A stretch of DNA of 64,000 bases from Phycicoccus sp. CSK15P-2 (GTDB taxonomy: Bacteria; Actinomycetota; Actinomycetes; Actinomycetales; Dermatophilaceae): NCBI RefSeq assembly GCF_016888005.1, contig NZ_JAFDVE010000014.1, forward strand, positions 62,001 through 126,000, in the 5' to 3' direction. Position 1 is the stretch's first letter; each line of letters starts with the position of its first letter. This document shows, piece after piece, positions 37,081-45,066 of the stretch. The notes beneath the pieces were generated by a model, which worked only from the letters and a program-made list of their open reading frames with translations, did no database searches and was not told where the DNA came from. A program made the translations under genes and the position numbers.

Positions 37081-38661
37081 TCACTCGGCCGAGACGACCA
37101 CCGAGTGCCACCCGGTGGCACCCTCGGGGAAGGGCTCCTGCCGGTCCTCGGTCTGGGTCCGTCCGTCCTCGTCGGTGGCGCGGGCGCGCACGGTGTGGCG
37201 GCCGGGCTCGATGTCGGCGCGCAGGGACCACTGGCGCCAGTAGTCGATGCCGGCGTCGGGGCCGAGCTCGGCCTCCTGCCAGTCGCCGTCGTCGACCTGC
37301 ACCTCGACCTTCGCGATGCCCCGCTGCTGGGCCCAGGCGACCCCGCCGACGACGACCTCGCCCGCGGTCTGGGTGCTGAGCGGCTTCGGGGTGTCGATCC
37401 GGGCCTGCGTGAAGATCGGGGCGTCGATGGCCCAGTCCCGCTCGGTCCAGTAGGCCTCGTCCTTCGCGTACGTCGTGGCCGTCATCTGCGTCAGCCACTT
37501 CGTCGCACCGACGAACCCGTAGAGGCCGGGCGTGACGAGCCGGGCCGGGAAGCCGTGGACCGCGGGGAGCGGCTCGCCGTTCATCCCGACGGCCACGAGC
37601 GCGTCGCGGTCGTCGGTCAGCGCCTGCACCGGTGTCGAGATCGTCATGCCGTCCGTGGAGCGGCTGAGGATCTGGTCGACGCCGTCGCGCACCCCGACCT
37701 GCTCCAGGAGGGTACGGACCGGCACGCCGATCCAGCGTGCGGCACCGACGTAGGGACCGCCGACCGGGTTGGAGACGCACGTCATCGTGATGTCCTTCTC
37801 GATCATCGGCATCGCGAGGAGCTCGTCGTAGGAGATCGTCAGGGGCGACTCGACGTCCCCGTCGATCGTGAGCTCCCAGGACCCGGCGTCGACGCGCGGG
37901 ATGACGAGGGCGGTGTCGATCCGGTAGAAGGAGTCGTTCGGCGTGCGAAACGAGCTGATCCCGCGGACCGACTCCTCCAGACCCCGCGGCAGCGGCTCGA
38001 GGGTGTTCGTGGCACTCGGGAGGACGACGTCCGACGGTGCGCCGCGGCGGGCCAGCACCTGCCCGACGCCACCCCCGGTCGCGGCGACGGCGCCGAGGCC
38101 CGCCGCGACGGCGAGCACCGTGCGGCGTCCGCTCGTGCCGTCCGTGTGGGCGGTGTGGTCCGGACCGGCGCCGGACGCCGGGTCCGTGGCCGCGTCGCCC
38201 TCGCGGTCCAGCAGACCGTAGACCCACTGCGCGGCGAGGACCCCGACGACGACCGTGACCAGCCCCGGCACGAGGTCGACGGGCTGGGTGGTCGGGCGGG
38301 TCGCCGCGGCGACGATGGCGAGGAAGGCCAGCACCGCGAGGAGCACGACACCGAGGGTCCGGCGCGTGCGGGCCACGACACCGGTGCCGGCGGCGAGCAG
38401 CAGGGTCACGAGGGACACCGAGCCGACGAGGATCGGCTTGTCGGCGGTGCCGAACGTCGAGACGGCCCACTCCTTGACCGGCGTCGGGGTGGCGTCGATG
38501 ACGGTCGAGCCGACCGCGAGGACCGGTGAGGCGTCCGGTGAGACGAGTCCCGCCACGAGATGCCCGAGACCGGCACCGGCGGCGGCGGCGAGCAGGGCGG
38601 TGGCGGCGTACCAGACCCGTCCGGGCCGGTACGCGGCGATGGGGCGCTGGGTCGTGGTCAT
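37081..38661 (-). CDS. Membrane-anchored molybdopterin oxidoreductase, sulfite-oxidase fold
   Basis: 526 aa. Four membrane segments in the first 150 residues are followed by a fifth hydrophobic stretch after an RR pair (SGRRTVLAVAAGLGAVAATGGG). An extracytoplasmic SUOX-fold molybdenum domain with ligand Cys295 (ITMTCVSNPVGG) and a Mo-co dimerisation domain (GVAWAQQRGIAKVEVQVDDGDWQEA) complete it. This resembles a mycobacterial membrane family, with unknown electron acceptor; sulfite or sulfoxides are possible substrates. A SigK-like promoter directly precedes it, ending 7 nt before the ATG, so it belongs to the SigK regulon. Confidence 0.9.
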   Translation of the reverse strand: MTTTQRPIAAYRPGRVWYAATALLAAAAGAGLGHLVAGLVSPDASPVLAVGSTVIDATPTPVKEWAVSTFGTADKPILVGSVSLVTLLLAAGTGVVARTRRTLGVVLLAVLAFLAIVAAATRPTTQPVDLVPGLVTVVVGVLAAQWVYGLLDREGDAATDPASGAGPDHTAHTDGTSGRRTVLAVAAGLGAVAATGGGVGQVLARRGAPSDVVLPSATNTLEPLPRGLEESVRGISSFRTPNDSFYRIDTALVIPRVDAGSWELTIDGDVESPLTISYDELLAMPMIEKDITMTCVSNPVGGPYVGAARWIGVPVRTLLEQVGVRDGVDQILSRSTDGMTISTPVQALTDDRDALVAVGMNGEPLPAVHGFPARLVTPGLYGFVGATKWLTQMTATTYAKDEAYWTERDWAIDAPIFTQARIDTPKPLSTQTAGEVVVGGVAWAQQRGIAKVEVQVDDGDWQEAELGPDAGIDYWRQWSLRADIEPGRHTVRARATDEDGRTQTEDRQEPFPEGATGWHSVVVSAE

Positions 38662-38668
38662 GACAGGC

Positions 38669-38696
38669 GTTCGGAACGGGCGGCCGTCACGGATGG
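38669..38696 (-). promoter_or_regulatory. SigK-type promoter of the molybdoenzyme gene
   Basis: On the minus strand CCATCC (plus 38691-38696) is separated by exactly 16 bp from CCGAAC (plus 38669-38674). The -35 is a perfect match to the reported mycobacterial SigK consensus and the -10 differs in its last base. The ATG follows the -10 by 7 bp, so the transcript should be leaderless. Confidence 0.82.
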
Positions 38697-38781
38697 CGTC
38701 GTCGGGGTACGGCGGTGCACCGGACCATCGTCGGCCGTCCCGGTTCCCGGCGGGGCCGGTCGGTCGCCTACCGTAAGGAAC

Positions 38782-39024
38782 GTGTCACGTGTCCGACGCC
38801 CGCGCTTCCTGCCGTTCATCCTCACCGGGGCGGTCCTCGGCTTCGCCGTCGGGGGCTGGGTCGCGTCGAGCGGCCGGTGGGAGGACACGAGCACGGCCCT
38901 GGCCCAGCAGGCGTACTCGCCCACCGCGGCCGTCGGCTACCTCGGCCTCCTCGGGGCGGCACTGTTCGCCCTGGTCGCCGCTCTCGTGGCGCTCGCGCTC
39001 GACGGCTGGTCGCGCCGGTCCTGA
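38782..39024 (+). CDS. Small two-span membrane protein
   Basis: 80 aa with two hydrophobic segments (FLPFILTGAVLGFAVGGWVA and AVGYLGLLGAALFALVAALVALAL), consistent with a small inner-membrane hairpin protein. Function unknown. Homologues of similar shape are found upstream of purF in many actinobacteria. GTG 38782 follows TACCGT (38769-38774) by seven bases; AAGG is also nearby. purF starts 27 bp downstream, so co-transcription is likely. Confidence 0.75.
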   Translation: MSRVRRPRFLPFILTGAVLGFAVGGWVASSGRWEDTSTALAQQAYSPTAAVGYLGLLGAALFALVAALVALALDGWSRRS

Positions 39025-39051
39025 CCCGGCCCCTGTGGGAGACTGGAGCAC

Positions 39052-40668
39052 GTGCCACGCGGAGACGGACGCCTCAGCCACGACCTCTTCCCCGGCGAGA
39101 GGGGCCCGCAGGACGCCTGCGGGGTCTTCGGTGTCTGGGCCCCCGGCGAGGACGTCGCCAAGCTGACGTACTACGGGCTCTACGCGCTGCAGCACCGCGG
39201 TCAGGAGTCGGCCGGCATCGCCACCTCCGACGGCCAGCGTCTCCTCGTCTACAAGGACATGGGGCTCGTGTCCCAGGTCTTCGACGAGCGTTCGCTCGCC
39301 TCGCTGCGCGGCCACCTCGCCGTCGGGCACTGCCGCTACTCCACGACCGGCGGCTCCACGTGGGAGAACGCCCAGCCGACGCTCGACGGCCACTCCGGCT
39401 CCACCGTGGCGCTGGCCCACAACGGCAACCTCATCAACTCCGCCGAGCTGCGGGACGTCGTCGCGGGCCACCACGTCGACGGCCACCGCGGTGAGCTCGC
39501 CCGCGGCAACACCACCGACACCGCGCTCGTCACGGCGCTGCTGACCTCCGACCCGGACCGCACCGTCGAGGCCGCCGCGCTCGAGGTCCTCCCGATGCTG
39601 CGCGGAGCCTTCTGCTTCGTGTTCATGGACGAGCACACGCTCTACGCCGCGCGGGACCCGCAGGGCATCCGCCCGCTCGTCATCGGCCGTCTCGAGCGGG
39701 GGTGGGTGGTCGCGTCCGAGACCGCGGCCCTGGACATCGTCGGCGCCTCGTTCGTCCGCGAGGTCGAGCCGGGCGAGCTCGTCGCCATCGACGAGGACGG
39801 GCTGCGCTCGCAGCGGTTCGCCGAGGCCTCGCCGAAGGGCTGCGTCTTCGAGTACGTCTACCTCGCCCGGCCGGACACCACGATCGCCGGGCGCATCGTC
39901 CACGAGTCACGGGTCGAGATGGGCCGGGCCCTGGCCCGTGAGCACCCCGTGGACGCCGACCTCGTCATGCCCACCCCCGAGTCGGGGACGCCGGCCGCCA
40001 TCGGCTACGCGCAGGAGTCGGGCATCCCGTTCGGGCACGGGCTCGTCAAGAACTCCTACGTGGGGCGCACCTTCATCGCGCCCTCGCAGACCATCCGCCA
40101 GCTCGGCATCCGGCTCAAGCTCAACCCACTGCGCGAGGTCATCCGCGGCAAGCGGCTCGTCGTCGTCGACGACTCGATCGTGCGGGGCAACACCCAGCGC
40201 GCCCTCGTGCGGATGCTCCGCGAGGCGGGCGCGGCCGAGGTGCACGTGCGGATCTCCTCGCCGCCGGTGCGCTGGCCGTGCTTCTACGGCATCGACTTCG
40301 CGACCCGCGCCGAGCTCATCGCCACCGGCCTCGGGGTCGACGAGGTGTGCAACTCGATCGGCGCCGACTCGCTCGGGTACATCTCCGAGGACGGGATGAT
40401 CGAGGCGTCCGGGCAGCCCCGCGACCGGCTGTGCACGGCGTGCTTCTCGGGGCACTATCCCGTGGCGCTGCCCGAGGACGGCCGGCTCGGCAAGGGGGTC
40501 CTCGAGCTCGAGCTGCCGCTCGAGACCGACGGCGGGCCGGACGGTCGCGTGGTCGGGGAGCGCCACCCCCAGCGACAGGCCCCGTTGGTCGACACGCCGG
40601 TGCTCGACGTCGAGGGCGTCCCCACGTCCGCGGGCGGCGGTGCGCACGAGGCCGTCCTGCGTCCCTGA
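39052..40668 (+). CDS. purF: Amidophosphoribosyltransferase
   Basis: 538 aa. It catalyses the first step of purine synthesis, PRPP plus glutamine to phosphoribosylamine. After a short propeptide-like N terminus the catalytic Cys23 lies in DACGVFGV. The glutaminase domain shows LQHRGQESAGI, GHCRYSTTG and HNGNLIN. The PRPP site is VVVDDSIVRGNTQRALVRML. Cysteines in PCFYG/CTACFSG resemble those coordinating the [4Fe-4S] cluster of the Bacillus-type enzyme. GGAG precedes the GTG. purM, its usual downstream partner in actinobacteria, is absent here; a palindrome-flanked nuclease-like gene follows instead. Confidence 0.97.
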   Translation: MPRGDGRLSHDLFPGERGPQDACGVFGVWAPGEDVAKLTYYGLYALQHRGQESAGIATSDGQRLLVYKDMGLVSQVFDERSLASLRGHLAVGHCRYSTTGGSTWENAQPTLDGHSGSTVALAHNGNLINSAELRDVVAGHHVDGHRGELARGNTTDTALVTALLTSDPDRTVEAAALEVLPMLRGAFCFVFMDEHTLYAARDPQGIRPLVIGRLERGWVVASETAALDIVGASFVREVEPGELVAIDEDGLRSQRFAEASPKGCVFEYVYLARPDTTIAGRIVHESRVEMGRALAREHPVDADLVMPTPESGTPAAIGYAQESGIPFGHGLVKNSYVGRTFIAPSQTIRQLGIRLKLNPLREVIRGKRLVVVDDSIVRGNTQRALVRMLREAGAAEVHVRISSPPVRWPCFYGIDFATRAELIATGLGVDEVCNSIGADSLGYISEDGMIEASGQPRDRLCTACFSGHYPVALPEDGRLGKGVLELELPLETDGGPDGRVVGERHPQRQAPLVDTPVLDVEGVPTSAGGGAHEAVLRP

Positions 40669-40685
40669 GGGCCGGCTGTCCTGCC

Positions 40686-40736
40686 CGGTTCGAGGTGAGA
40701 CGAGACCTTCTGGAGGTCGGGTTTCACCTCGAACCG
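40686..40736. repeat. Palindromic element A1, 3' side of the DUF559 gene
   Basis: Arm 40686-40708 (starts CGGTTCGAGGTGAG) pairs with 40714-40736 (ends TTTCACCTCGAACCG) at 20 of 23 positions around a 5-nt loop. A second copy, A2, in the same orientation lies at 41762-41811, beyond the start of the intervening gene. The DUF559 stop codon (40724-40726) falls inside the right arm. It begins 18 bp after the purF stop and may also end purF transcription. Confidence 0.85.
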
Positions 40737-41671
40737 AGAGCCAGCCGGCTGCGGTAGGCGTCGCAGATCTGGTCGAGGTACGCATCAGGGGTCAGCCGCC
40801 AGCCGATGACCGGGACCCGGAGCACGAGCTCGTCACCCAGGAGCACGGCGTTCTGACGCAAGGCATCGTCGTGTGGTGCGAGGCCCCACGTGTGGCCCGC
40901 GCCGTCGACCTCAACGGCGAGCTTCGCCTCCGGCCACGCCATGTCCAGGTAGGCGCGCCCGTTCGGCAGATGGCGCACCTGCTGGCGCGCCGGTGCGGGC
41001 AGGCCCCGCCGACGGCACGCCGCGACGACATCGAGCTCGCCCAGCGAGTGCGACCCGCCCGCGATGTCGCCGGCCAGGAGCGGGATGAGTGCCCGGCGCG
41101 TGCGGCCACGGACCTCCCGCGCTGCCGCGACCAGCTGCTCGCCCGTGCAGAGGCGTTGCTGTACCGGCATCGCGAGGAGCAGCGCGGCCTGCCGGTCACT
41201 CACCGCCCAGTGCGCCGCGCGCACCGCAGCCACCGCCGGCCGGGTGCGGGGCAGGCCCGCCCGCACGACCTCGTCGCCGCCCCTCCGAGCGACCTTGTGG
41301 ATGGTCACCCCCTCGACCGGGACGACCTCGGTCGTGTGCCTGACGGAGACGTGCACCTGCTCGTCGTCGTAGCCGACCATCCCGGCGTGCTGGAGAGCCG
41401 TCACCCCGTCGACCGCCGTGACGCCGGCGGCGACCTCCCAGACCCCGCGCCAGCGCCGGGCGAGGTCCCCGAGCGGGCCCGTGGTCATGGCCACGGTCTG
41501 GACCCCATGGAGGGCCCACCGTTCGGCGGCGACCTCGCGGCGCACCATCCGGTGGTCGACACCGACCGACCGCAGGAGCGAGCGGGACAGCACGCCGTCG
41601 TGGTCCGACGCCAGGCCCCGGGCGCGACGGCGGCGCTCGGCCACGGACACGGGCGGCGACGGGGTGCGCAT
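40724..41671 (-). CDS. AbiEi-like HTH plus DUF559 nuclease-like protein, palindrome-flanked
   Basis: 315 aa. The N-terminal AbiEi-type HTH region is HDGVLSRSLLRSVGVDHRMVRREVAAERWALHGV (residues ~24-57). The C-terminal DUF559 region resembles Vsr/PD-(D/E)XK nucleases, with Glu212, Asp243, Glu254, Asp256 and His260 (AVEVDGAGH). The middle region is typical of the AbiEi antitoxin-like family. No AbiEii toxin partner is adjacent. ATG 41671 gives a normal N terminus; the frame is open further, into palindrome A2. It is the only gene between two copies of palindrome family A. The function is unknown; a nuclease acting on, or mobilising, the palindromes is a hypothesis. Confidence 0.78.
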   Translation of the reverse strand: MRTPSPPVSVAERRRRARGLASDHDGVLSRSLLRSVGVDHRMVRREVAAERWALHGVQTVAMTTGPLGDLARRWRGVWEVAAGVTAVDGVTALQHAGMVGYDDEQVHVSVRHTTEVVPVEGVTIHKVARRGGDEVVRAGLPRTRPAVAAVRAAHWAVSDRQAALLLAMPVQQRLCTGEQLVAAAREVRGRTRRALIPLLAGDIAGGSHSLGELDVVAACRRRGLPAPARQQVRHLPNGRAYLDMAWPEAKLAVEVDGAGHTWGLAPHDDALRQNAVLLGDELVLRVPVIGWRLTPDAYLDQICDAYRSRLALGSR

Positions 41672-41761
41672 CACCTCACGATCGGTGCGCGGAGTGGGTC
41701 GTCGACATCTCGGCGTGCTCCGCTGTGGACGGTCGGTCGGGACAGGCGGCCTGTGGACTGC

Positions 41762-41811
41762 CGGTTCGAGGTGAGACGAGACCGTCACGAGGTCGGTTTT
41801 CACCTCGACCC
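41762..41811. repeat. Palindromic element A2, 5' side of the DUF559 gene
   Basis: Arms CGGTTCGAGGTGAGACGAGA continuing to 41783, and 41791-41811 (ends TTTCACCTCGACCC). It shares the whole left arm with A1 and nearly all of the right arm, while the loop differs (GTCACGA against TCTGG). It has the same orientation as A1, 1.08 kb away. It lies between the DUF559 start and the PH-domain gene stop (41840). Confidence 0.85.
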
Positions 41812-41839
41812 ACGCGGAGGCAGGGCTCGCGCAGCCGCG

Positions 41840-42847
41840 TCAGCGGGTGCGGTCGACCCAGTCGCGCGGCGGGTAGAGCGGGATCTCGCGCACCTCGTCG
41901 CCACCGTCGGCCGCCCAGTCGTGCTCGGCCGCCGGCTCGGACCACCGGCGGAAGGGGTCGGCATCCTGGGTGTGCGGGGTGTCGGCGGCGGAGCGCTGCG
42001 CCTGCCACGCCTCGACGTCCTCGGCGCGGACGACCGGGATCTCGCCGGTGTCGCCGAGCCGGGCCGGCCCGCCGCGGTTCGAGCTGCGGTACCACGTCTC
42101 GGGCTGGGTCCGCGGGGGCGGTGGGTGCCCGGCCGGTGAGATGTCGACTCCTCCGGTGCCGGGGTCGCTCGGCTGCGGACCGCCGCCGGACCCTCCGCCG
42201 CGGGGCCCGTCGTCCTCGCCGTCGTCACCCCGGCGCTGGCGCCGGGAGAGCAGGGGCCAGCTGCGACCGGTGCGGGGCGGCTTCGTGCGCGGCCGCTCCC
42301 CGAAGATCTCGGAGTTGAGCGCGGCGTTGACCTCGTCCGGGTCGGGGATGTAGACGAGCTCGCGGATGGCCTGCTTCTGGCCGGCGCTCTCGATGACGAT
42401 CGTCCCGTAGTTCCAGATCTCTCCGCCGAGCGAGCGGTGGTAGGTCATGTCGGTCACCTTGGTCAGCCGCATCATCGGCACCTTGCGGGTGAAGATCCCC
42501 TCGTGCTTGAGGATGCGCTTGTTCGTCGCGACGAACCACGTGTACTGGCGCTCGAGCTCCTTCCAGCCGAGCCGTCCCAGCGCGACGAGGAAGCCGAGGA
42601 ACACGAGGTCGATGAGCCGGGGGGCGGCCTTGACGTCGACGACGAGCCACCACCAGAGCCATCCGGTGAGCACCGGCCACAGGGCGTCGCGGGCCAGGAC
42701 CAGCGGGCTCTGCCGGGTGCGGATGACGATGCGCTCGCCCTCGGCGAGCTGCCGGACCAGGCTGTGGCGCACCCGGTACGGCATGACCGAGAGGTCGTGT
42801 TCGACGGTCTCCGGGGTTCCGTCCGTGACGGCGTGAACCCGCGCCAC
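41840..42847 (-). CDS. Bacterial PH-domain membrane protein
   Basis: 335 aa. Two hydrophobic segments (ALWPVLTGWLWWWLVVDV and LIDLVFLGFLVALGRLGW) precede a bPH_2-type domain (TWFVATNKRILKHEGIFTRKVPMMRLTKVTDMTYHRSLGGEIWNYGTIVIESAG). The C-terminal 150 residues are Pro/Gly/Asp-rich and disordered. Function unknown; a membrane scaffold is likely. The GTG start is 3 bp after a tiny membrane protein gene on the same strand, so the two form an operon. ATG 42784 is an alternative start. Confidence 0.8.
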   Translation of the reverse strand: MARVHAVTDGTPETVEHDLSVMPYRVRHSLVRQLAEGERIVIRTRQSPLVLARDALWPVLTGWLWWWLVVDVKAAPRLIDLVFLGFLVALGRLGWKELERQYTWFVATNKRILKHEGIFTRKVPMMRLTKVTDMTYHRSLGGEIWNYGTIVIESAGQKQAIRELVYIPDPDEVNAALNSEIFGERPRTKPPRTGRSWPLLSRRQRRGDDGEDDGPRGGGSGGGPQPSDPGTGGVDISPAGHPPPPRTQPETWYRSSNRGGPARLGDTGEIPVVRAEDVEAWQAQRSAADTPHTQDADPFRRWSEPAAEHDWAADGGDEVREIPLYPPRDWVDRTR

Positions 42848-42850
42848 GGG

Positions 42851-43018
42851 TCAGCCCCGCAGCAGGCTGTCGAAGAACTCCGCGATGTTGCGGACCCCGT
42901 TGGAGAGGACGTCCCAGGCCGAGCCGAAGATGTCGGCGGCGGACTGCGGGGAGGTGAGGATGGCGTAGAGGAGGAAGACCACGACGAGCCACATCACGAT
43001 CTTCTTGACCGGGGGCAT
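42851..43018 (-). CDS. Very small single-span membrane protein
   Basis: 55 aa: a short basic N terminus (MPPVKKI), one membrane segment (VMWLVVVFLLYAIL), then an amphipathic stretch (AADIFGSAWDVLSNGVRNIAEFFDSLLRG). A strong GGAGG lies at proper distance upstream of ATG 43018. It is followed after 3 bp by the PH-domain gene. Small partners of this type occur next to PH-domain genes in other actinobacteria, but the function is unknown. Confidence 0.72.
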   Translation of the reverse strand: MPPVKKIVMWLVVVFLLYAILTSPQSAADIFGSAWDVLSNGVRNIAEFFDSLLRG

Positions 43019-43153
43019 GCTGAACCGTCCTCCTGCAGCGGGGCGCACCCTGTGCACGCCTCGAGCACCGATCGTCGCAGAAGTGACCTGTGTGACGGAT
43101 GAGGCTCGATGTCCCGGCGTGTCGGCCGAACGGCCGATGTGCCCGGGCCGAGA

Positions 43154-43795
43154 CTACTGTGCGACGCCGTACAGACGGTCCCCCGCGTCGCCCAGACCCG
43201 GGACGATGTAGCCGACGTCGTTGAGCCGTTCGTCGATGGCTCCGGTCACGAGCGTCACCGGGCACTCGATCCCGGCCACCGACGTCTCGAGGTTGGCGAT
43301 GCCCTCGGGGGCGGACAGCAGGCACACGGCGGTGATGTCGTCGGCGCCGCGGTCGACGAGGTAATGGATGGCGTCCGCCATCGAGCCGCCGGTCGCGAGC
43401 ATGGGGTCGAGGACGTAGACCTGGCGCCCGGACAGGTCGTCCGGCAGCCGGTTGGCGTACGTCATGGGCTCGAGGGTCTCCTCGTCGCGCTGCATCCCGA
43501 GGAAACCGACCTCGGCGCTCGGCAGCAGCCGGACCATCCCCTCGAGCATCCCGAGGCCGGCCCGCAAGATGGGGACGACGAGCGGCTTGGGGTTGGACAG
43601 CTTGATGCCGGTCGTGGGTGCGACCGGGGTGCGGATCTCGAACGGCTCGACCCGCACGTCGCGGGTGGCCTCGTAGGCGAGGAGGGTCATCAGCTCCTCG
43701 GCGAGCCGCCGGAACGTGGGGGAGTCGGTGCGCTCGTCCCGGAGGTAGGTCAGCTTGTGGGCGATGAGCCGGTGGTCCGGGTTGATCACGCGCAT
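43154..43795 (-). CDS. upp: Uracil phosphoribosyltransferase
   Basis: 213 aa. A salvage enzyme making UMP from uracil and PRPP. The PRPP-binding loop is [13 protein letters not shown], and the uracil-binding C-terminal segment [16 protein letters not shown] is intact. The ATG is preceded six bases earlier by TAAGTT on the minus strand and has no Shine-Dalgarno sequence. It is divergent from tadA with only 16 bp between start codons. Confidence 0.97.
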   Translation of the reverse strand: MRVINPDHRLIAHKLTYLRDERTDSPTFRRLAEELMTLLAYEATRDVRVEPFEIRTPVAPTTGIKLSNPKPLVVPILRAGLGMLEGMVRLLPSAEVGFLGMQRDEETLEPMTYANRLPDDLSGRQVYVLDPMLATGGSMADAIHYLVDRGADDITAVCLLSAPEGIANLETSVAGIECPVTLVTGAIDERLNDVGYIVPGLGDAGDRLYGVAQ

Positions 43796-43811
43796 GGGTG
43801 AAACTTAGCGC
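43796..43811. promoter_or_regulatory. Overlapping opposite -10 elements, upp / tadA
   Basis: The whole gap between divergent start codons is 16 bp. The minus-strand -10 TAAGTT (plus 43802-43807) is 6 nt from the upp ATG. The plus-strand GAAACT (43800-43805) is 6 nt from the tadA GTG. The two hexamers overlap, so both genes appear to fire leaderless transcripts from one shared melted region. Confidence 0.65.
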
Positions 43812-44282
43812 GTGCCCCTTCCCCCCGATCCGCGCGACGTCGAGCGGATGCGCCGTGCCCTGGCGCTCGCCGACCGCGCCGCTGCGGCGGGGGACGTCCC
43901 CGTCGGGGCGGTCGTCGTCGGGCCGGACGGGACCGTCCTCGGCGAGGGGTGGAACGTCCGCGAGGCCCAGGGGGACCCGACCGGGCACGCCGAGGTCGTG
44001 GCGCTGCGAGCGGCCGCTGCGGCGTCCGGCTCGTGGCGGCTCGAGGGATGCGACCTCGTCGTGACGATGGAGCCCTGCCCGATGTGTGCCGGCGCCCTCG
44101 TCCTGGCTCGGGTCGCCCGGGTCGTCCTCGGCGCCTGGGACCCCAAGCTCGGGGCCTGCGGGTCGGTGTGGGACGTCCCGCGCGACCGTCGGGTGACGCA
44201 CCGCGTGGAGGTCGTCGGCGGGGTGCTCGAGGACGAGTGCGGCGAGGTCGTGCGCCGCTTCTTCGCCGGCCACCGGGGCTGA
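43812..44282 (+). CDS. tadA: tRNA-specific adenosine deaminase
   Basis: 156 aa of the cytidine-deaminase fold. Zinc and catalytic residues lie in TGHAEVVAL (His59, Glu61) and EPCPMCAGAL (Cys89, Cys92). It converts A34 to inosine in tRNA-Arg(ACG), an essential step. The GTG start has no Shine-Dalgarno sequence and is 16 bp from the upp start. tRNA-Ser(CGA) follows 80 bp downstream on the same strand, a common actinobacterial neighbour. Confidence 0.96.
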   Translation: MPLPPDPRDVERMRRALALADRAAAAGDVPVGAVVVGPDGTVLGEGWNVREAQGDPTGHAEVVALRAAAAASGSWRLEGCDLVVTMEPCPMCAGALVLARVARVVLGAWDPKLGACGSVWDVPRDRRVTHRVEVVGGVLEDECGEVVRRFFAGHRG

Positions 44283-44362
44283 CCTGCCGGGCCGAGGGCG
44301 GCCCGCCGCCCACCCCCGTCCCGATTTCGGGCGCGGCGACGGCCTCGGGTACCCTCTCCGGC

Positions 44363-44452
44363 GGTGGCGTGTCCGAGCGGCCTAAGGAGCACGCCTCGAA
44401 AGCGTGTGAGGGTTCACGCCCTCCGTGGGTTCAAATCCCACCGCCACCGCCA
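44363..44452 (+). tRNA. tRNA-Ser(CGA)
   Basis: The acceptor stem GGTGGCG (44363-44369) pairs with CGCCACC (44442-44448). The anticodon stem CACGC/GCGTG encloses loop CTCGAAA with anticodon CGA. A long variable arm (GTGAGGGTTCACGCCCTCC region) marks it as class II, as for Ser. The 3' CCA is encoded (44450-44452). TACCCT at 44350-44355 is a suitable -10. Confidence 0.97.
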
Positions 44453-44489
44453 ACCGAAAACGCCCCGCGGCAGCGGGGCGTTTTCGGTT
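44452..44489. terminator. Terminator after tRNA-Ser(CGA), bidirectional
   Basis: AACCGAAAACGCCCCG (44452-44467) and CGGGGCGTTTTCGGTT (44474-44489) pair perfectly over 16 bp with a 6-nt loop. T-rich sequence within the right arm and its mirror on the other strand allow termination both of the tRNA and of the convergent LytR_C gene (stop at 44514). Confidence 0.92.
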
Positions 44490-44513
44490 CTCGGGTGGCG
44501 GTGGATGCTGGTC

Positions 44514-45059
44514 TCAGCCCTCCTCCGTCGGGGGCGGGCAGGTCGGCAGGCCCGACGGTGTGGCGGCGGGGGCAAGGTTCTTGAACTTCGTGCCGACGGC
44601 CACGGCGACCCCGTTGCCCTTGCGGTCGACCGCCACGAGCTCCGTGCCCTCGGGCATGACGGTCATGACGAGCTTCGCCTGCGCCTCGCCCGCCGGCCCG
44701 TGGCGGACCTCCGCGACGGCGGGCGCCTTCCCGTCGCGGGGGTCGTTGGCGATCTTGCCGATGGCGAAGCCGCGGCCCTCGATGGCCTTGGCCGTGGACG
44801 CCGCGAGCCCGTTGCGCTTCGTCGAGTTGAAGACGTCGACGGTGACGTCCTCGGGCAGGAGGACGTCAGGGTCGAACGGCTGGCACGTGGGGGCGGCCAC
44901 GCGGGAGTCCCGGCGCTGCTCGTCGGCCTGGTAGTAGGAGAGCCCGTACCAGAACGCGAAGAACAGACCGAGAAGCACGACCCCGATCGTGATGAGGGCC
45001 CGACGGCGTCGCTGGCGCGCGGCCACCGACCGTGGTGACTCCGTCGTGTACTCGCTCAT
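44514..45059 (-). CDS. LytR C-terminal-domain membrane protein
   Basis: 181 aa. A basic N terminus and one membrane segment (ALITIGVVLLGLFFAFWYGL) are followed by an extracytoplasmic LytR_C domain: VTVDVFNSTKRNGLAASTAKAIEGRGFAIGKIANDP. This domain occurs alone in actinobacterial cell-envelope proteins and is linked to wall-polymer assembly. It lies 7 bp behind the small gene at 45067-45357 and should be co-transcribed with it. Its substrate is unknown. Confidence 0.86.
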   Translation of the reverse strand: MSEYTTESPRSVAARQRRRRALITIGVVLLGLFFAFWYGLSYYQADEQRRDSRVAAPTCQPFDPDVLLPEDVTVDVFNSTKRNGLAASTAKAIEGRGFAIGKIANDPRDGKAPAVAEVRHGPAGEAQAKLVMTVMPEGTELVAVDRKGNGVAVAVGTKFKNLAPAATPSGLPTCPPPTEEG

Positions 45060-45066
45060 CTCGGGC

